A DNA stretch of 5,558 bases from Methanobacterium sp. (GCA_003151535.1 PLXT01000146.1:1415-6972), one strand, 5' to 3'. Counted from the stretch's first letter, positions 1 through 5,184 are shown. Notes: generated by a model from the sequence alone, not told the origin. Translations and numbers: made by a program.

Positions 1-1293
1 GTGTCCTTTATAAGGAACTACTCCTTCTACCCCTTCTGGTACAAGTTTTGCATGTTTCATTGGACCCTTTACTTCTTGGAAATAACGATCCGTTCCTGCT
101 CCAACTCCACCTGTCATAGCTCCAAGTGAACCCATTCCACGGTATTGTTTGAACTTTCTTCCGTTCATAATAACAACATCTCCGGGTGATTCATGTGTTC
201 CAGCCAAAAGACTTCCAAGCATAACTGCATCGGCTCCTACTGCAAGTGCTTTTGCAACATCACCAGAGTATCTTAAACCACCATCACCAATTACAGGTAC
301 TTCATAATTTTTTGCAACATCTGCAACATTTGATATGGCTGTTAGCTGAGGAACTCCAACTCCTGCGATTATTCTAGTTGTACATATGGATCCTGGTCCA
401 ATACCTACTTTGAGACCATCTACTTCTGCAGACAATAAATCTTCAGCTGCCTGACTGGTTGCTATGTTACCTACAAGGAGATCGGCATCAATATTTTCGT
501 TCATGGTCTTAGCAAATTTAACTATACTGGGTTTGTGTGCATGTGCACAATCTACAGCAATTATATCTGCTCCTGCATCGTCAAGTGCCATGGCGCGTTC
601 GAGATCGAATGGACCAGTAGCTGCTGCAACTAAAAATCTGCCTTTTTTATCTCTTGAAGCATTTGGGAAATTTTTACGTGCAAGAATATCCCTCATGGTC
701 AATATACCAACTATAAACCCATCGTCAACAACGGGCAGTCTTTCAACCTTGTTTTCATATGCAATGTCCAAGGCTTCTTCAGGAGTTGTTGATTCGGAAA
801 CTGTGACAACCTTTTCGGTCATTATATCCATTACCTTTCCTTGAGGAGTAGAGTTAAGAATAGGTTTTACATCCCTTCTGCTTATGATCCCAACAACTAT
901 TCCTTCTTGTACAACTGGGAGTCCGCTTATCTCTTCTTCATCCATGATCTCTTGGGCTTCTTTTATTGATGCTTCTGGATCAATGGTTATGACATCACGT
1001 ATTGTAAGGTCTCCTGATCTTTTGACCTTTTTAATCTCATTAATTTGCTCGTTTATGGTCATATTTCGGTGTATTACTCCTAATCCACCTTCTTGTGCCA
1101 GAGCTATTGCCATTTCGGCCTCTGTAACAGTATCCATTGCAGAGCTTATGATTGGAATGTTTATTTTGTAATTTCTTGAAATTTGGGTCGTAGTTTCAAC
1201 GTCCTTCGGTTCAACTGACGATACTGATGGTAGCATCATAAAATCGTCAAAAGTATACCCCATGGGTGCATTATTTAACTTTTCAGAGAACAT
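1..1293 (-). CDS. guaB: IMP dehydrogenase with CBS pair, 3' end cut by window edge
   Basis: Cytosolic enzyme that oxidises IMP to XMP with NAD+, the first committed step of GMP synthesis. The frame is open from the ATG at 1293 to the window edge, giving 431 residues; family members have about 480-500, so roughly the last 50-70 residues lie outside. The N-terminal barrel part (PMGYTFDDFMMLPS, residues 10-23) is followed by two CBS modules at about 92-140 and 154-203, then the second barrel half. The active-site loop GPGSICTTR puts the catalytic cysteine at Cys304. The phosphate-binding IGDGG follows at 335-339, and the mobile-flap pair Arg403-Tyr404 is present in GTDRYFQE. The start is fixed by GGAGGT at 1300-1305, six bases before ATG. 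It lies 150 bp downstream of mfnB on the same strand. The CBS pair is usually a purine-nucleotide-sensing regulatory module. The catalytic Cys and flap separate it from CBS-only IMPDH-like proteins. Confidence 0.97.
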   Translation of the reverse strand, partial: MFSEKLNNAPMGYTFDDFMMLPSVSSVEPKDVETTTQISRNYKINIPIISSAMDTVTEAEMAIALAQEGGLGVIHRNMTINEQINEIKKVKRSGDLTIRDVITIDPEASIKEAQEIMDEEEISGLPVVQEGIVVGIISRRDVKPILNSTPQGKVMDIMTEKVVTVSESTTPEEALDIAYENKVERLPVVDDGFIVGILTMRDILARKNFPNASRDKKGRFLVAAATGPFDLERAMALDDAGADIIAVDCAHAHKPSIVKFAKTMNENIDADLLVGNIATSQAAEDLLSAEVDGLKVGIGPGSICTTRIIAGVGVPQLTAISNVADVAKNYEVPVIGDGGLRYSGDVAKALAVGADAVMLGSLLAGTHESPGDVVIMNGRKFKQYRGMGSLGAMTGGVGAGTDRYFQEVKGPMKHAKLVPEGVEGVVPYKGH

Positions 1294-1299
1294 ATAGTT

Positions 1300-1305
1300 A
1301 CCTCC
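1300..1305 (-). promoter_or_regulatory. guaB ribosome binding site
   Basis: On the minus strand the sequence reads GGAGGT, then six bases (AACTAT), then ATG. This is a full-strength archaeal Shine-Dalgarno and decides the guaB start at 1293. Confidence 0.85.
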
Positions 1306-1323
1306 AACCCTTTAAAGATTGTT

Positions 1324-1340
1324 CAAATAAATAATTTTTG
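1324..1340 (-). promoter_or_regulatory. Possible guaB promoter (TATA-like)
   Basis: The minus strand reads AAAAATTATTTATTTG here, a BRE-like A-rich stretch followed by a TATA-like TTATTTAT (1327-1334). With usual archaeal spacing the transcript would begin near 1302-1310, at or just before the Shine-Dalgarno, so the spacing is tight. A second candidate, TATATTAA at 1424-1431, would give a leader of about 105 nt that includes the TACTCAA palindrome. The sequence alone does not settle which is used. Confidence 0.3.
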
Positions 1341-1380
1341 TTGAATCTTGATTGTTACTATCAAAACCCATTTCCATTCC

Positions 1381-1397
1381 TACTCAATTTTTGAGTA
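1381..1397. repeat. Perfect 7-bp inverted repeat, 3-nt spacer
   Basis: TACTCAA-TTT-TTGAGTA is a perfect 17-bp dyad in the mfnB-guaB spacer, 88 nt upstream of the guaB ATG. It has more G/C than its surroundings. It could be a regulator site for guaB or, in the minus-strand transcript, a short stem-loop. It is two bases from a second inverted repeat (1400-1423). Confidence 0.6.
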
Positions 1398-1399
1398 CC

Positions 1400-1423
1400 A
1401 AGAAATTTTTTTTTAAATTTCTT
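1400..1423. repeat. Perfect 9-bp inverted repeat around a T/A run
   Basis: AAGAAATTT (1400-1408) and AAATTTCTT (1415-1423) are exact reverse complements separated by six T. In the mfnB transcript this is a 9-bp A/U-rich stem with an A6 loop, about 20 nt after the mfnB stop. No long U-tract follows on the minus strand, so it is not a clear terminator; it may be a 3'-end processing or stability element. Confidence 0.5.
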
Positions 1424-1443
1424 TAATATAGGGTTTTAACACT

Positions 1444-2157
1444 TTAAAAGTTTTCTATCATATTCTTCAATTCCATTACGGCAGTATGGTTTATAGTCCC
1501 TTTATTTCTGTCCCCACCAGTGCATGCTGCTCCCCTTATCCCAACAACGTCACAACCAATATCGTATAATAATCTGAGTTGATCCTTCTTAATTGAACCT
1601 GCAAGAGCTGATTTAAGTCCGTAGTTATGTATGATTTTATTGAATTCATTGAGTTTATCTTTATCCATGAAATCAAACAGTGTTTTACCATCTTTAAGTG
1701 CTGTATCAACCATTGCAATGTCAGCACCACTTTCTGCTGCTACTTGTGGTATTTCCATTGGATCTATAGCACCTACTCTGTGGGCATCAGCGTATCCCGA
1801 TGCAACAATAAGGGCATTATCATCAAATTCTTTAACAGATTTAACAACATTTTCCATGACCTCTAATGCTTCATCATAATTTTTAGTACCATAAAGCCCT
1901 ACTTTTATGTAATCTGCACCAGAAACAACTGCTCCCACTGCTGCTAAAGATACTGTACCTGGTTTATATGGTACATCCCCGAGAGTCGCGCTGACATGCA
2001 TGCCCTTTGGGGTGATTTCCCTTATGTTTTTGATAACCCATGGGAAATTTGCACCCAAGGATCCCTCCTTGGGATTTTTGACATCTATTATATCGGCACC
2101 GCCTTCGATAGCTTCACGTGCCTCTTCACTGTTTATTGGACTAATTAAGAGAAGCAA
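1444..2157 (-). CDS. mfnB: (5-formylfuran-3-yl)methyl phosphate synthase (4-HFC-P synthase)
   Basis: Cytosolic TIM-barrel enzyme of methanofuran synthesis. It condenses two glyceraldehyde-3-phosphate molecules to 4-(hydroxymethyl)-2-furancarboxaldehyde phosphate, the furan core of the C1 carrier used in the first step of methanogenesis from CO2. The 237-residue length is normal for the family (formerly UPF0264/DUF556). The signature DVKNPKEGSLGANFPW (25-40) holds Asp25 and the Schiff-base Lys27. Lys85 (DYIKVGLYG), Asp151 and Lys155 (MVDTALKDGKTLFDF) complete the residues known from the Methanocaldococcus enzyme, at the same numbering. The C-terminal GIRGAACTGGDRN is the phosphate-binding end of the barrel. 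The start codon is TTG, supported by GGAGGT at 2165-2170 seven bases upstream and by the exact match of active-site numbering. It is followed by guaB 150 bp downstream; the link between the two is positional only. Confidence 0.96.
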   Translation of the reverse strand: MLLLISPINSEEAREAIEGGADIIDVKNPKEGSLGANFPWVIKNIREITPKGMHVSATLGDVPYKPGTVSLAAVGAVVSGADYIKVGLYGTKNYDEALEVMENVVKSVKEFDDNALIVASGYADAHRVGAIDPMEIPQVAAESGADIAMVDTALKDGKTLFDFMDKDKLNEFNKIIHNYGLKSALAGSIKKDQLRLLYDIGCDVVGIRGAACTGGDRNKGTINHTAVMELKNMIENF

Positions 2158-2164
2158 ATTTTAT

Positions 2165-2170
2165 ACCTCC
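2165..2170 (-). promoter_or_regulatory. mfnB ribosome binding site selecting a TTG start
   Basis: GGAGGT on the minus strand is seven bases before TTG at 2157. The strong site probably compensates for the weak start codon. No in-frame ATG lies near the expected N-terminus: the first internal Met is residue 53, beyond catalytic Lys27. Confidence 0.85.
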
Positions 2171-2191
2171 TATTTTTCTATAAAAAACCCA

Positions 2192-2232
2192 TATTTATAC
2201 TTAAAACTAATGAGTCCATTAAAATTATATGA
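2192..2232 (-). promoter_or_regulatory. Candidate mfnB promoter boxes
   Basis: Two TATA-like elements lie upstream of mfnB on the minus strand: TATAAATA at 2192-2199 and CATATAAT at 2224-2231. The nearer would start transcription at about 2167-2169, inside the Shine-Dalgarno. The farther would start it near 2198-2200, giving a leader of about 42 nt that keeps the Shine-Dalgarno intact, so the farther box fits better. Confidence 0.35.
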
Positions 2233-2346
2233 TTATTAAGAATATAGATAGTTGCCATATAAAGATATTCCCATAATAAGTTTTAGGATCAACTATCCAA
2301 AGTTCTGATAAAAATAATATAATCCTGAGTTTACTCTACTTATCTT

Positions 2347-2416
2347 AAATGTTTTTTTTTATACATTTACTTCAAATGTACCAATAATTCATTCTTATTG
2401 TTAAATAAATGTTTTT
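2347..2416. repeat. Cluster of AAATGT motifs, including a 7-5-7 inverted repeat
   Basis: TACATTT (2362-2368) and AAATGTA (2374-2380) form a perfect inverted repeat with a 5-nt spacer. Two further direct copies, each followed by a T-run, stand on both sides: AAATGT plus T9 at 2347-2360 and AAATGT plus T5 at 2407-2416. The cluster is 140-210 bp upstream of the M48 gene and about 190-260 bp upstream of mfnB. Its role is unknown; AT-rich composition makes chance a real alternative. Confidence 0.45.
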
Positions 2417-2495
2417 ATGATCAGATAAACAGCTTAAGTGATTATAATATGAACTTGTTACAATAATGAGTTGATATTGAAATGATTAAGTGAAT

Positions 2496-2510
2496 CTAAA
2501 ACTATTTAAT
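2496..2510 (+). promoter_or_regulatory. Promoter of the M48 peptidase gene
   Basis: CTAAAAC (2496-2502, BRE-like) followed by TATTTAAT (2503-2510) resembles an archaeal promoter. The predicted transcript start is about 2535, giving a leader of about 19 nt that contains the GGTGG ribosome site at 2546-2550. Confidence 0.45.
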
Positions 2511-2520
2511 CAATTGATTA
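2507..2520. promoter_or_regulatory. 14-bp perfect palindrome overlapping the TATA box
   Basis: TAATCAATTGATTA is a perfect palindrome covering the last four bases of the TATA-like box and the ten bases after it. This is the usual place for an archaeal repressor that blocks TBP or RNA polymerase. The role is inferred from position; an AT-only core makes chance possible. Confidence 0.4.
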
Positions 2521-2553
2521 CAATAAGTTAATATACTATTTTAATGGTGGAAA

Positions 2554-3978
2554 ATGTCTGAAGTAACAACTTTTACAATAGATACTGCGGTTGCGCCAGT
2601 ACATCGAGATGAAATTTTAGATTACGTTTATAAATATTATCTACTGCCAAAACATGATAATTTTAGTTTTATTAAGAGAGAATATGAAAAGAATGGTTTA
2701 AATCTCTATTTTACTGGTTTTAAATTAGATGAAGGTTGGAGAGTAGAAATTGAAATGGACTCTGGATCACCCATAATAGTGAAAATGGAATGGGATGATG
2801 TTACACCTGAAAAGTTCGTAAATACTATAAAAGAAGATCTCATATTGGCTGTTCAGTTTTACCATGAAAATGTTAGACAGTCAACACTGTACTTTGCATG
2901 GGTCGAGGGTGAAGATATAATACCGGAACAACCCCCAACATCTAGAAAAAAACTTTCAGATAGGCTTTTTGGGAGTAACTTGCTTTTTATCTACATACTA
3001 TTCTTTGGAGTAAACATTATACTATTATTGTTATTAGGTCTTAGATTTGCTATAATAGCGATTATTGCCCTACAACTTGTTATTGTAATATTTTCAGACA
3101 GAATTTATCTAAGGGGCAATAATTGGAGGATCACCCAATCAAATCCATATGTACACATATTGGAGTATCAGCTTCCTGTAAAGGAATTCCAAGAATTTAA
3201 GGAGAAGTTTGGGAAAGAAATTGTTACCCAGATGAAAAAGGATATATACGAAAAAACATTGGCTGTGGGTCAGGAGCCTACTTGTGAACTTGGAGAGAGT
3301 ATATTTGAAAATTATGGTTTTAAATGTAGTCCAGAGACAAGATTAGTCAAGAAGGTTGATGTGTACGATATTGTTAAAACAGCAGCAGAAAAATTTGATC
3401 TACCCATTCCTAAAATTGTTATATCAAACACCATGGTTCCTAATGCAGCCGCAACCGGACCAAGTCCAAGCAGGGGTTTGGTACTCATAACAACAGGTTT
3501 ATTAGTTACTCTTGAAGATGATGAAATATTGAGTGTGCTGGGGCATGAAATGGGACATCTTAAGGGAAGGGATCCGATAGTTCTCTTTTCAATTATATCC
3601 GGCGAATTCATACTCCGGTTCACAATATTTTTCCCGTTAGTTATATTGAATCCAATAATTTATATTATCGTGGTTATGGCTCTTATTTTCTTTGTGGCCA
3701 AATTCTTTGAAACTAGGGCTGATCTTGTTTCTGCCATAAATATTGGCCAACCTAAAGTACTTGCAGAGTCACTTAGAAAAATTGGTTTTAGCCGTCTTCA
3801 AATGGAAAGAACATCATCATCCAATATCCTACAATGGCTTGCATGGGATCCACACCCACCATTATACTTTAGAATAGAGCGATTGGATAAAATGGAAACA
3901 CCAGTAAAGGTTAAACATCCATTAATACAATCCGCAAAAGATGTTTTTAATGGTTTTAGACATTCATTCCGTCGCTAA
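2554..3978 (+). CDS. Membrane-bound M48 family zinc metallopeptidase (HtpX-like) with extra N-terminal domain
   Basis: Integral membrane zinc endopeptidase, probably in membrane-protein quality control like HtpX/Ste24 relatives. The catalytic motif is HEMGH at 331-335 (zinc ligands His331 and His335, base Glu332). The third ligand is Glu386 in FETRAD (386-390), the family's ExxxD motif. The C-terminal DPHPPLYFRIERL (432-444) matches the HtpX 'HPP..RI..L' signature. Hydrophobic spans lie at about 142-161 and 164-180 before the catalytic domain, and at about 341-361 and 364-383 between HEMGH and Glu386. The 474 residues compare with about 290 for typical HtpX. The excess is mostly residues 1-135, a soluble mixed-charge region I do not recognise, and a linker at about 185-260 between the first membrane pair and the protease core. 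The ATG is preceded by GGTGG (2546-2550). It has its own promoter and converges with a small membrane-protein gene 62 bp away. The peptidase call is firm; its substrate is unknown. Confidence 0.92.
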   Translation: MSEVTTFTIDTAVAPVHRDEILDYVYKYYLLPKHDNFSFIKREYEKNGLNLYFTGFKLDEGWRVEIEMDSGSPIIVKMEWDDVTPEKFVNTIKEDLILAVQFYHENVRQSTLYFAWVEGEDIIPEQPPTSRKKLSDRLFGSNLLFIYILFFGVNIILLLLLGLRFAIIAIIALQLVIVIFSDRIYLRGNNWRITQSNPYVHILEYQLPVKEFQEFKEKFGKEIVTQMKKDIYEKTLAVGQEPTCELGESIFENYGFKCSPETRLVKKVDVYDIVKTAAEKFDLPIPKIVISNTMVPNAAATGPSPSRGLVLITTGLLVTLEDDEILSVLGHEMGHLKGRDPIVLFSIISGEFILRFTIFFPLVILNPIIYIIVVMALIFFVAKFFETRADLVSAINIGQPKVLAESLRKIGFSRLQMERTSSSNILQWLAWDPHPPLYFRIERLDKMETPVKVKHPLIQSAKDVFNGFRHSFRR

Positions 3979-3986
3979 ATGCCCAT

Positions 3987-4000
3987 TAAATAATTATTTA
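3987..4000. repeat. 14-bp palindrome in convergent spacer
   Basis: TAAATAATTATTTA is a perfect palindrome starting nine bases after the M48 stop. An outer CTAAAT (3975-3980, overlapping the stop codon) pairs with ATTTAG (3996-4001) as an alternative fold. It may mark the mRNA 3' end, but only short T-runs follow on the plus strand, so a terminator role is weakly supported. Confidence 0.35.
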
Positions 4001-4027
4001 GTTAATTATAATAATATTCATTTGTTT

Positions 4028-4037
4028 AAAAGAAAAA
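4028..4037 (-). terminator. U-rich terminator of the small membrane-protein gene
   Basis: On the minus strand TTTTTCTTTT begins three bases after the TAA stop at 4041. Archaeal RNA polymerase terminates at such U-tracts without needing a stem. Confidence 0.5.
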
Positions 4038-4040
4038 TGA

Positions 4041-4190
4041 TTATTTAAAAAGTAATATCAAAGCTACAACAACAATTAAAATAATAATTATTGCCAACAC
4101 AAATCCCCTTGAATTGGTATTCTCTCTCTTTTTATGTGCATAATGCTGTATACTTTCATCAATATCTTCATCTAGATCATCATCTATCAT
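4041..4190 (-). CDS. Small acidic single-span membrane protein, 49 residues, probably tail-anchored
   Basis: I do not recognise a family. The ATG at 4190 opens a 49-residue frame ending in TAA at 4041. Residues 1-12 are strongly acidic (MIDDDLDEDIDE), 19-28 are basic and polar (HKKRENTNSR), and 30-48 form one hydrophobic helix rich in Ile, Val and Leu, ending in Lys49. This layout, a charged soluble head with a C-terminal membrane segment, is that of a tail-anchored protein, and the basic stretch before the helix suggests a cytoplasmic N-terminus by the positive-inside rule. There is no Shine-Dalgarno, but a TATA box sits at -33 to -26 from the ATG, as expected for a leaderless mRNA. A U-rich terminator follows directly. 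It converges with the M48 membrane peptidase and diverges from the sulfite-reductase-like gene. The coherent promoter, frame and terminator argue for a real gene; its role is unknown. Confidence 0.68.
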   Translation of the reverse strand: MIDDDLDEDIDESIQHYAHKKRENTNSRGFVLAIIIILIVVVALILLFK

Positions 4191-4215
4191 AATAATAAAT
4201 TTGTTATATCCACAT

Positions 4216-4226
4216 AATATAAATTT
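4216..4226 (-). promoter_or_regulatory. TATA box for leaderless small-protein mRNA
   Basis: The minus strand reads AAATTTATATT. The TTTATATT core (4216-4223) spans -33 to -26 counted from the A of the ATG at 4190, so transcription should begin at or next to the start codon. It is the best-placed archaeal promoter in the window. Confidence 0.55.
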
Positions 4227-4234
4227 CCAATTAG

Positions 4235-4265
4235 AAATTGATTATTTTGATTAAAATATCAATTT
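4235..4265. repeat. 8-bp inverted repeat with internal TTGATTA copies
   Basis: AAATTGAT (4235-4242) and ATCAATTT (4258-4265) are exact reverse complements 15 nt apart. TTGATTA occurs at 4238-4244 and 4247-4253, and TTGATTG at 4285-4291. The group lies just upstream of the small-protein TATA box, in the divergent region shared with the sulfite-reductase-like gene. TTGATTA is also the half-site of the palindrome at 2507-2520. Confidence 0.4.
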
Positions 4266-4314
4266 AACATCATAGTATGAAATATTGATTGACCATAATA
4301 TCCATATATTTTAG

Positions 4315-4327
4315 GTGCAATTTGTAC
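4315..4327. promoter_or_regulatory. Imperfect 13-bp palindrome upstream of the sulfite-reductase-like gene
   Basis: GTGCAATTTGTAC is a dyad with five of six pairs matched. It lies 45 bp upstream of the likely TATA box of the plus-strand gene. An activator or repressor site is possible but purely inferred. Confidence 0.25.
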
Positions 4328-4365
4328 TGTAAAAATTTTTTTATTTGAATTTAAGAATTAGGAAT

Positions 4366-4379
4366 AAGATTTTTAAATA
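4366..4379 (+). promoter_or_regulatory. Promoter of the sulfite-reductase-like gene
   Basis: AAGATT then TTTAAATA (4372-4379) forms a BRE/TATA-like element. The predicted start near 4404 gives a leader of about 20 nt containing the GGTGA ribosome site. A closer TTTATAAT (4398-4405) is too near the start codon to serve. Confidence 0.45.
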
Positions 4380-4413
4380 AATTTAACTGCTAAGATTTTT
4401 ATAATAATATAAA

Positions 4414-4418
4414 GGTGA
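4414..4418 (+). promoter_or_regulatory. Ribosome binding site that sets the start at 4424
   Basis: GGTGA, complementary to the archaeal 16S rRNA 3' end, is followed by five bases and then ATG at 4424. The in-frame GTG at 4415 lies inside this site and should not be taken as the start. Confidence 0.8.
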
Positions 4419-4423
4419 GAAAT

Positions 4424-5092
4424 ATGGAAAAGAAGAAAGAAAATATGCCTGAAAAAGGGGCTGCTGTGCAGCGTGATATGGATACATATGCAATAATTCC
4501 ATATATCCCCGGTGGCCTGTTAGATCCAACAACATTGCATAAGCTAGCAGATGTAGCAGAAAAATATAAAGTTAAGATTATTAAAATGAATTCTGAACAT
4601 AGAATAGGCTTTTATGGAATTAATGAAAAGGATATTGACGATATATTTAAAGATTTAGAAATGGAACCTGGCGGTTTTATTGGTAAATGTGTGAGAGGTG
4701 TCAAATTTTGCACAGGAAATACATCTTGCAAAAAAGGATACCAAAACACCGTTCAAATGGGTTTAAAAATTGATGATAAATTCCATAGAAAGGAAACACC
4801 TAAAAAAGTCAAAATATCACTTTCTGGTTGTACAAGTTCGTGTGCTGAATCCCATGTTAGGGATATCGGACTTATTGGAACGCCTCGAGGATGGAAACTC
4901 TTAGTAGGCGGTACCTGTGGACTCCAAACTAAAAAAGGTAGATTATTAGCAGAAAATCTCTCTGATAATCAAGCAATAAATTATATAGAAAAAATTCTGG
5001 ATTATTATACTGAAAGCGGTATTGAAAAACGTATGGGTGGATTTATTGATCAAGTTGGATTTGAGATCTTCAGCCAAAATATTTTAAAATAA
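4424..5092 (+). CDS. Small siroheme/[4Fe-4S] sulfite or nitrite reductase-like protein
   Basis: Single-unit member of the nitrite/sulfite reductase family, 222 residues. Residues about 15-80 form the ferredoxin-like half (RDMDTYAIIPYIPGGLLDP ... HRIGFYGI). Residues about 85-165 carry the siroheme/[4Fe-4S] site: Cys96-x5-Cys102 and Cys136-x3-Cys140 (SGCTSSCAES), the Cx5C...Cx3C ligand pattern. Arg60, Arg91 and the pair Lys128-x-Lys130 sit where large sulfite reductases hold anion-binding basic residues. The size matches the roughly 23-27 kDa low-molecular-weight siroheme sulfite reductases known from Methanosarcina barkeri and Desulfovibrio vulgaris, and the Dsr-like proteins of methanogens. 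There is no flavin domain, no extra ferredoxin motif and no adjacent electron-donor gene, so the donor must come from elsewhere. It may reduce sulfite to sulfide for assimilation or detoxification; nitrite or another siroheme role is possible. It is transcribed alone from its own promoter. Confidence 0.88.
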   Translation: MEKKKENMPEKGAAVQRDMDTYAIIPYIPGGLLDPTTLHKLADVAEKYKVKIIKMNSEHRIGFYGINEKDIDDIFKDLEMEPGGFIGKCVRGVKFCTGNTSCKKGYQNTVQMGLKIDDKFHRKETPKKVKISLSGCTSSCAESHVRDIGLIGTPRGWKLLVGGTCGLQTKKGRLLAENLSDNQAINYIEKILDYYTESGIEKRMGGFIDQVGFEIFSQNILK

Positions 5093-5177
5093 TAAAATTT
5101 TAAAACAAATAATCTGATGTTAAAATGAATGATTATCATCTTACAATCTCTTAAATATACATAAAATCTTTAAATTA

Positions 5178-5184
5178 TTTTTTT
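5178..5184 (+). terminator. T-tract downstream of the sulfite-reductase-like gene
   Basis: Seven consecutive T, about 85 nt after the TAA, is the longest plus-strand T-run after this gene and a plausible archaeal terminator. Closer to the stop, TTTTAAAAT and AAAATTTTAAAA (about 5082-5105) could pair weakly. Confidence 0.35.

Larger units (their letters stand above)
2158..2553. other. Gene-free divergent intergenic region, 396 bp
   Basis: I see no open frame with a plausible start in this AT-rich stretch on either strand; the longest start-to-stop runs are a few codons. It holds the promoter elements of mfnB (left) and of the M48 peptidase gene (right). Between them are a T9 run (2352-2360), several AAATGT motifs (2347-2412), and an 8-bp inverted repeat, GATAGTTG at 2247-2254 with CAACTATC at 2290-2297, 35 nt apart. 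A small RNA cannot be excluded. Confidence 0.7.

Noticed and set aside
464..1171. Plus-strand open frames of 126 and 95 residues at 464-844 and 884-1171.
   Set aside because: They lie entirely antisense to guaB, are rich in Ser/Thr/Ile as expected of antisense shadows, and have no ribosome binding site or family match.
1444..2157. Possibility that mfnB and guaB form a functional pathway unit.
   Set aside because: They share orientation and a 150-bp spacer without a strong terminator, but methanofuran and GMP synthesis are biochemically separate. Co-transcription remains possible; a shared function is not supported.
1536..2239. Overlapping short frames within and beside mfnB on both strands (1536-1730, 1627-1866, 1631-1879, 2000-2239).
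   Set aside because: All are out-of-frame or antisense shadows of mfnB, whose own frame has full active-site conservation.
3312..3623. 103-residue minus-strand frame opposite the M48 gene.
   Set aside because: It is antisense to the conserved catalytic region (HEMGH) and has no independent start signals.
5129..5139. ATGATTATCAT dyad resembling part of a bacterial Fur box.
   Set aside because: It lies downstream of a gene rather than at a promoter, is only 11 bp, and the organism appears archaeal.
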